A program made the position numbers and the translations under genes. Below, one piece after another: positions 63,416-64,000 of a stretch of 64,000 bases of DNA (position 1 is the first letter of the stretch; each line of letters begins with the position of its first letter). Origin of the DNA: JBFHFS01 sp041583495 (lineage in GTDB: Bacteria; Bacteroidota; Bacteroidia; Bacteroidales; Marinilabiliaceae); assembly GCA_041583495.1 (NCBI GenBank), contig JBFHFS010000003.1:1-64000 (forward strand). The letters are read 5' to 3'. Below the pieces are notes generated by a model. The model did no database searches, had not been told where the DNA came from, and saw only the letters and a list, made by a program, of their open reading frames with translations.

Positions 63416-64000
63416 ATGACCCATCCCGACCTGGAAATCATTACCCTGGTGGAAAACATGGCCTACCGGCAGGGCACCAAAGGCGAACATGGTTTGTCGT
63501 TCATCATAAATACCAACGACCAACAAATTCTGTTCGACACCGGACAAAGCGATTTGCTGCTGGCAAATGCCAAACAACTGGACATCGATCTTTCCAGAGT
63601 GGATAGTGTGGTGATAAGTCATGGCCATTACGATCACACCGGTGGACTGGAGGCTTTTTTTAAGGTCAACCAGCATGCACCGGTCTGGTTGAAACCGGCT
63701 GCCTTCGAGACCAAATACTCCAAATCAACGGGTCAGGTCAGGCCTATTGGCATGCAACCCACCTTGTTTACCGCTTTTCGCGACCGCTTTCATTTTGTGA
63801 AGGAGAAATTAGAGTTAACGCCGGGTCTTTGGATTGTTCCCGGCATCGAATCGCATTTCTCGTTCGAACAGTCTTCTTCAAAAATGCTGGTGAAGAGAGA
63901 AGGGCAAAACATTCCTGATAACTTCGAGGATGAGCTATTCATGCTTTTTGATCACCCTCAGGGCCTGTGCATATTATCCGGATGTTCACACCGGGGCATT
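63416..64000 (+). CDS. MBL-fold metallo-hydrolase (partial, cut by window end)
   Basis: The 195 residues present start MTHPDLEIITLVENMAY and contain the metallo-beta-lactamase-fold signatures HGHYDHTGGLE (metal site), FDTGQSD and, at the window edge, SGCSHRGI. This pattern resembles the archaeal-type beta-ribofuranosylaminobenzene 5'-phosphate synthase-like branch of the superfamily, often of unknown function in bacteria. The C-terminal part lies outside the window. Its promoter box is 14 bases upstream. The reading frame is open to the last base. Confidence 0.85.
   Translation, partial: MTHPDLEIITLVENMAYRQGTKGEHGLSFIINTNDQQILFDTGQSDLLLANAKQLDIDLSRVDSVVISHGHYDHTGGLEAFFKVNQHAPVWLKPAAFETKYSKSTGQVRPIGMQPTLFTAFRDRFHFVKEKLELTPGLWIVPGIESHFSFEQSSSKMLVKREGQNIPDNFEDELFMLFDHPQGLCILSGCSHRGI

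Overview
The window is chromosomal DNA of a Bacteroidota bacterium, probably Bacteroidales or Marinilabiliales. The evidence is lineage-restricted families (DUF5020, DUF4296, DUF5686 with a CarboxypepD_reg domain, the Porin_10 type porin, bifunctional Fkp, a six-SLBB Wza-like protein), many TAnnTTTG -7 promoter boxes, few Shine-Dalgarno sites, and an ileS - DksA-like - lspA block. I saw no insertion sequence, prophage, CRISPR array or toxin system.

Layout. 1-456: intergenic DNA with an inverted repeat and tandem pyrimidine repeats. 0.45-2.6 kb: a Tsx-like outer-membrane channel and a purine permease. 2.9-7.6 kb: ileS (type 2, with a swapped GIHH signature), a zinc-less DksA-like protein and lspA. 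7.8-23.3 kb: an exopolysaccharide or O-antigen locus. It starts with a long structured leader, then export genes (SLBB/Wza-like, Wzz-like), then a visibly AT-richer block of 11 genes: a cytidylyltransferase/SDR/LicD trio, a flippase, four glycosyltransferases, two hexapeptide acyltransferases and two polymerase/ligase-like membrane proteins. The block ends at a terminator beside tRNA-Cys. 23.5-35.2 kb: housekeeping genes folB, glnS, gltX, nrdJ, kdtA, pgk, a shrunken amidohydrolase-like protein and a DUF4296 lipoprotein. 35.2-41.3 kb, minus strand: more surface-glycan genes (WcaJ-like initiating transferase, Wzi-like protein, fkp). 41.5-56.3 kb: envelope and central genes (porin, mltF, a Nudix hydrolase, a LolC/E-like permease, an aminotransferase, DUF481, DUF5686, valS, a transglutaminase-like lipoprotein). 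56.3-64 kb: accessory metabolism and regulation (OsmC, Crp/Fnr, cupin, a BBE-type FAD oxidase, a DUF4242-cyclase-AraC fusion, an acyl-CoA synthetase, and an MBL-fold protein cut by the window end).

How the genes fit together. The 8-23 kb locus lacks an initiating sugar-phosphate transferase. The WcaJ-like protein at 35-36.6 kb could supply it, Wzi could hold the polymer at the surface, and Fkp could supply GDP-fucose. This link is inferred from the gene complement, not shown by the sequence. The most notable single observation is the GIHH plus KMSKR combination in IleRS, which predicts strong mupirocin resistance. Next come the DUF4242-cyclase-AraC fusion, the cytidylyltransferase-SDR-LicD cassette and the amidohydrolase-like protein that has lost most of its catalytic barrel.
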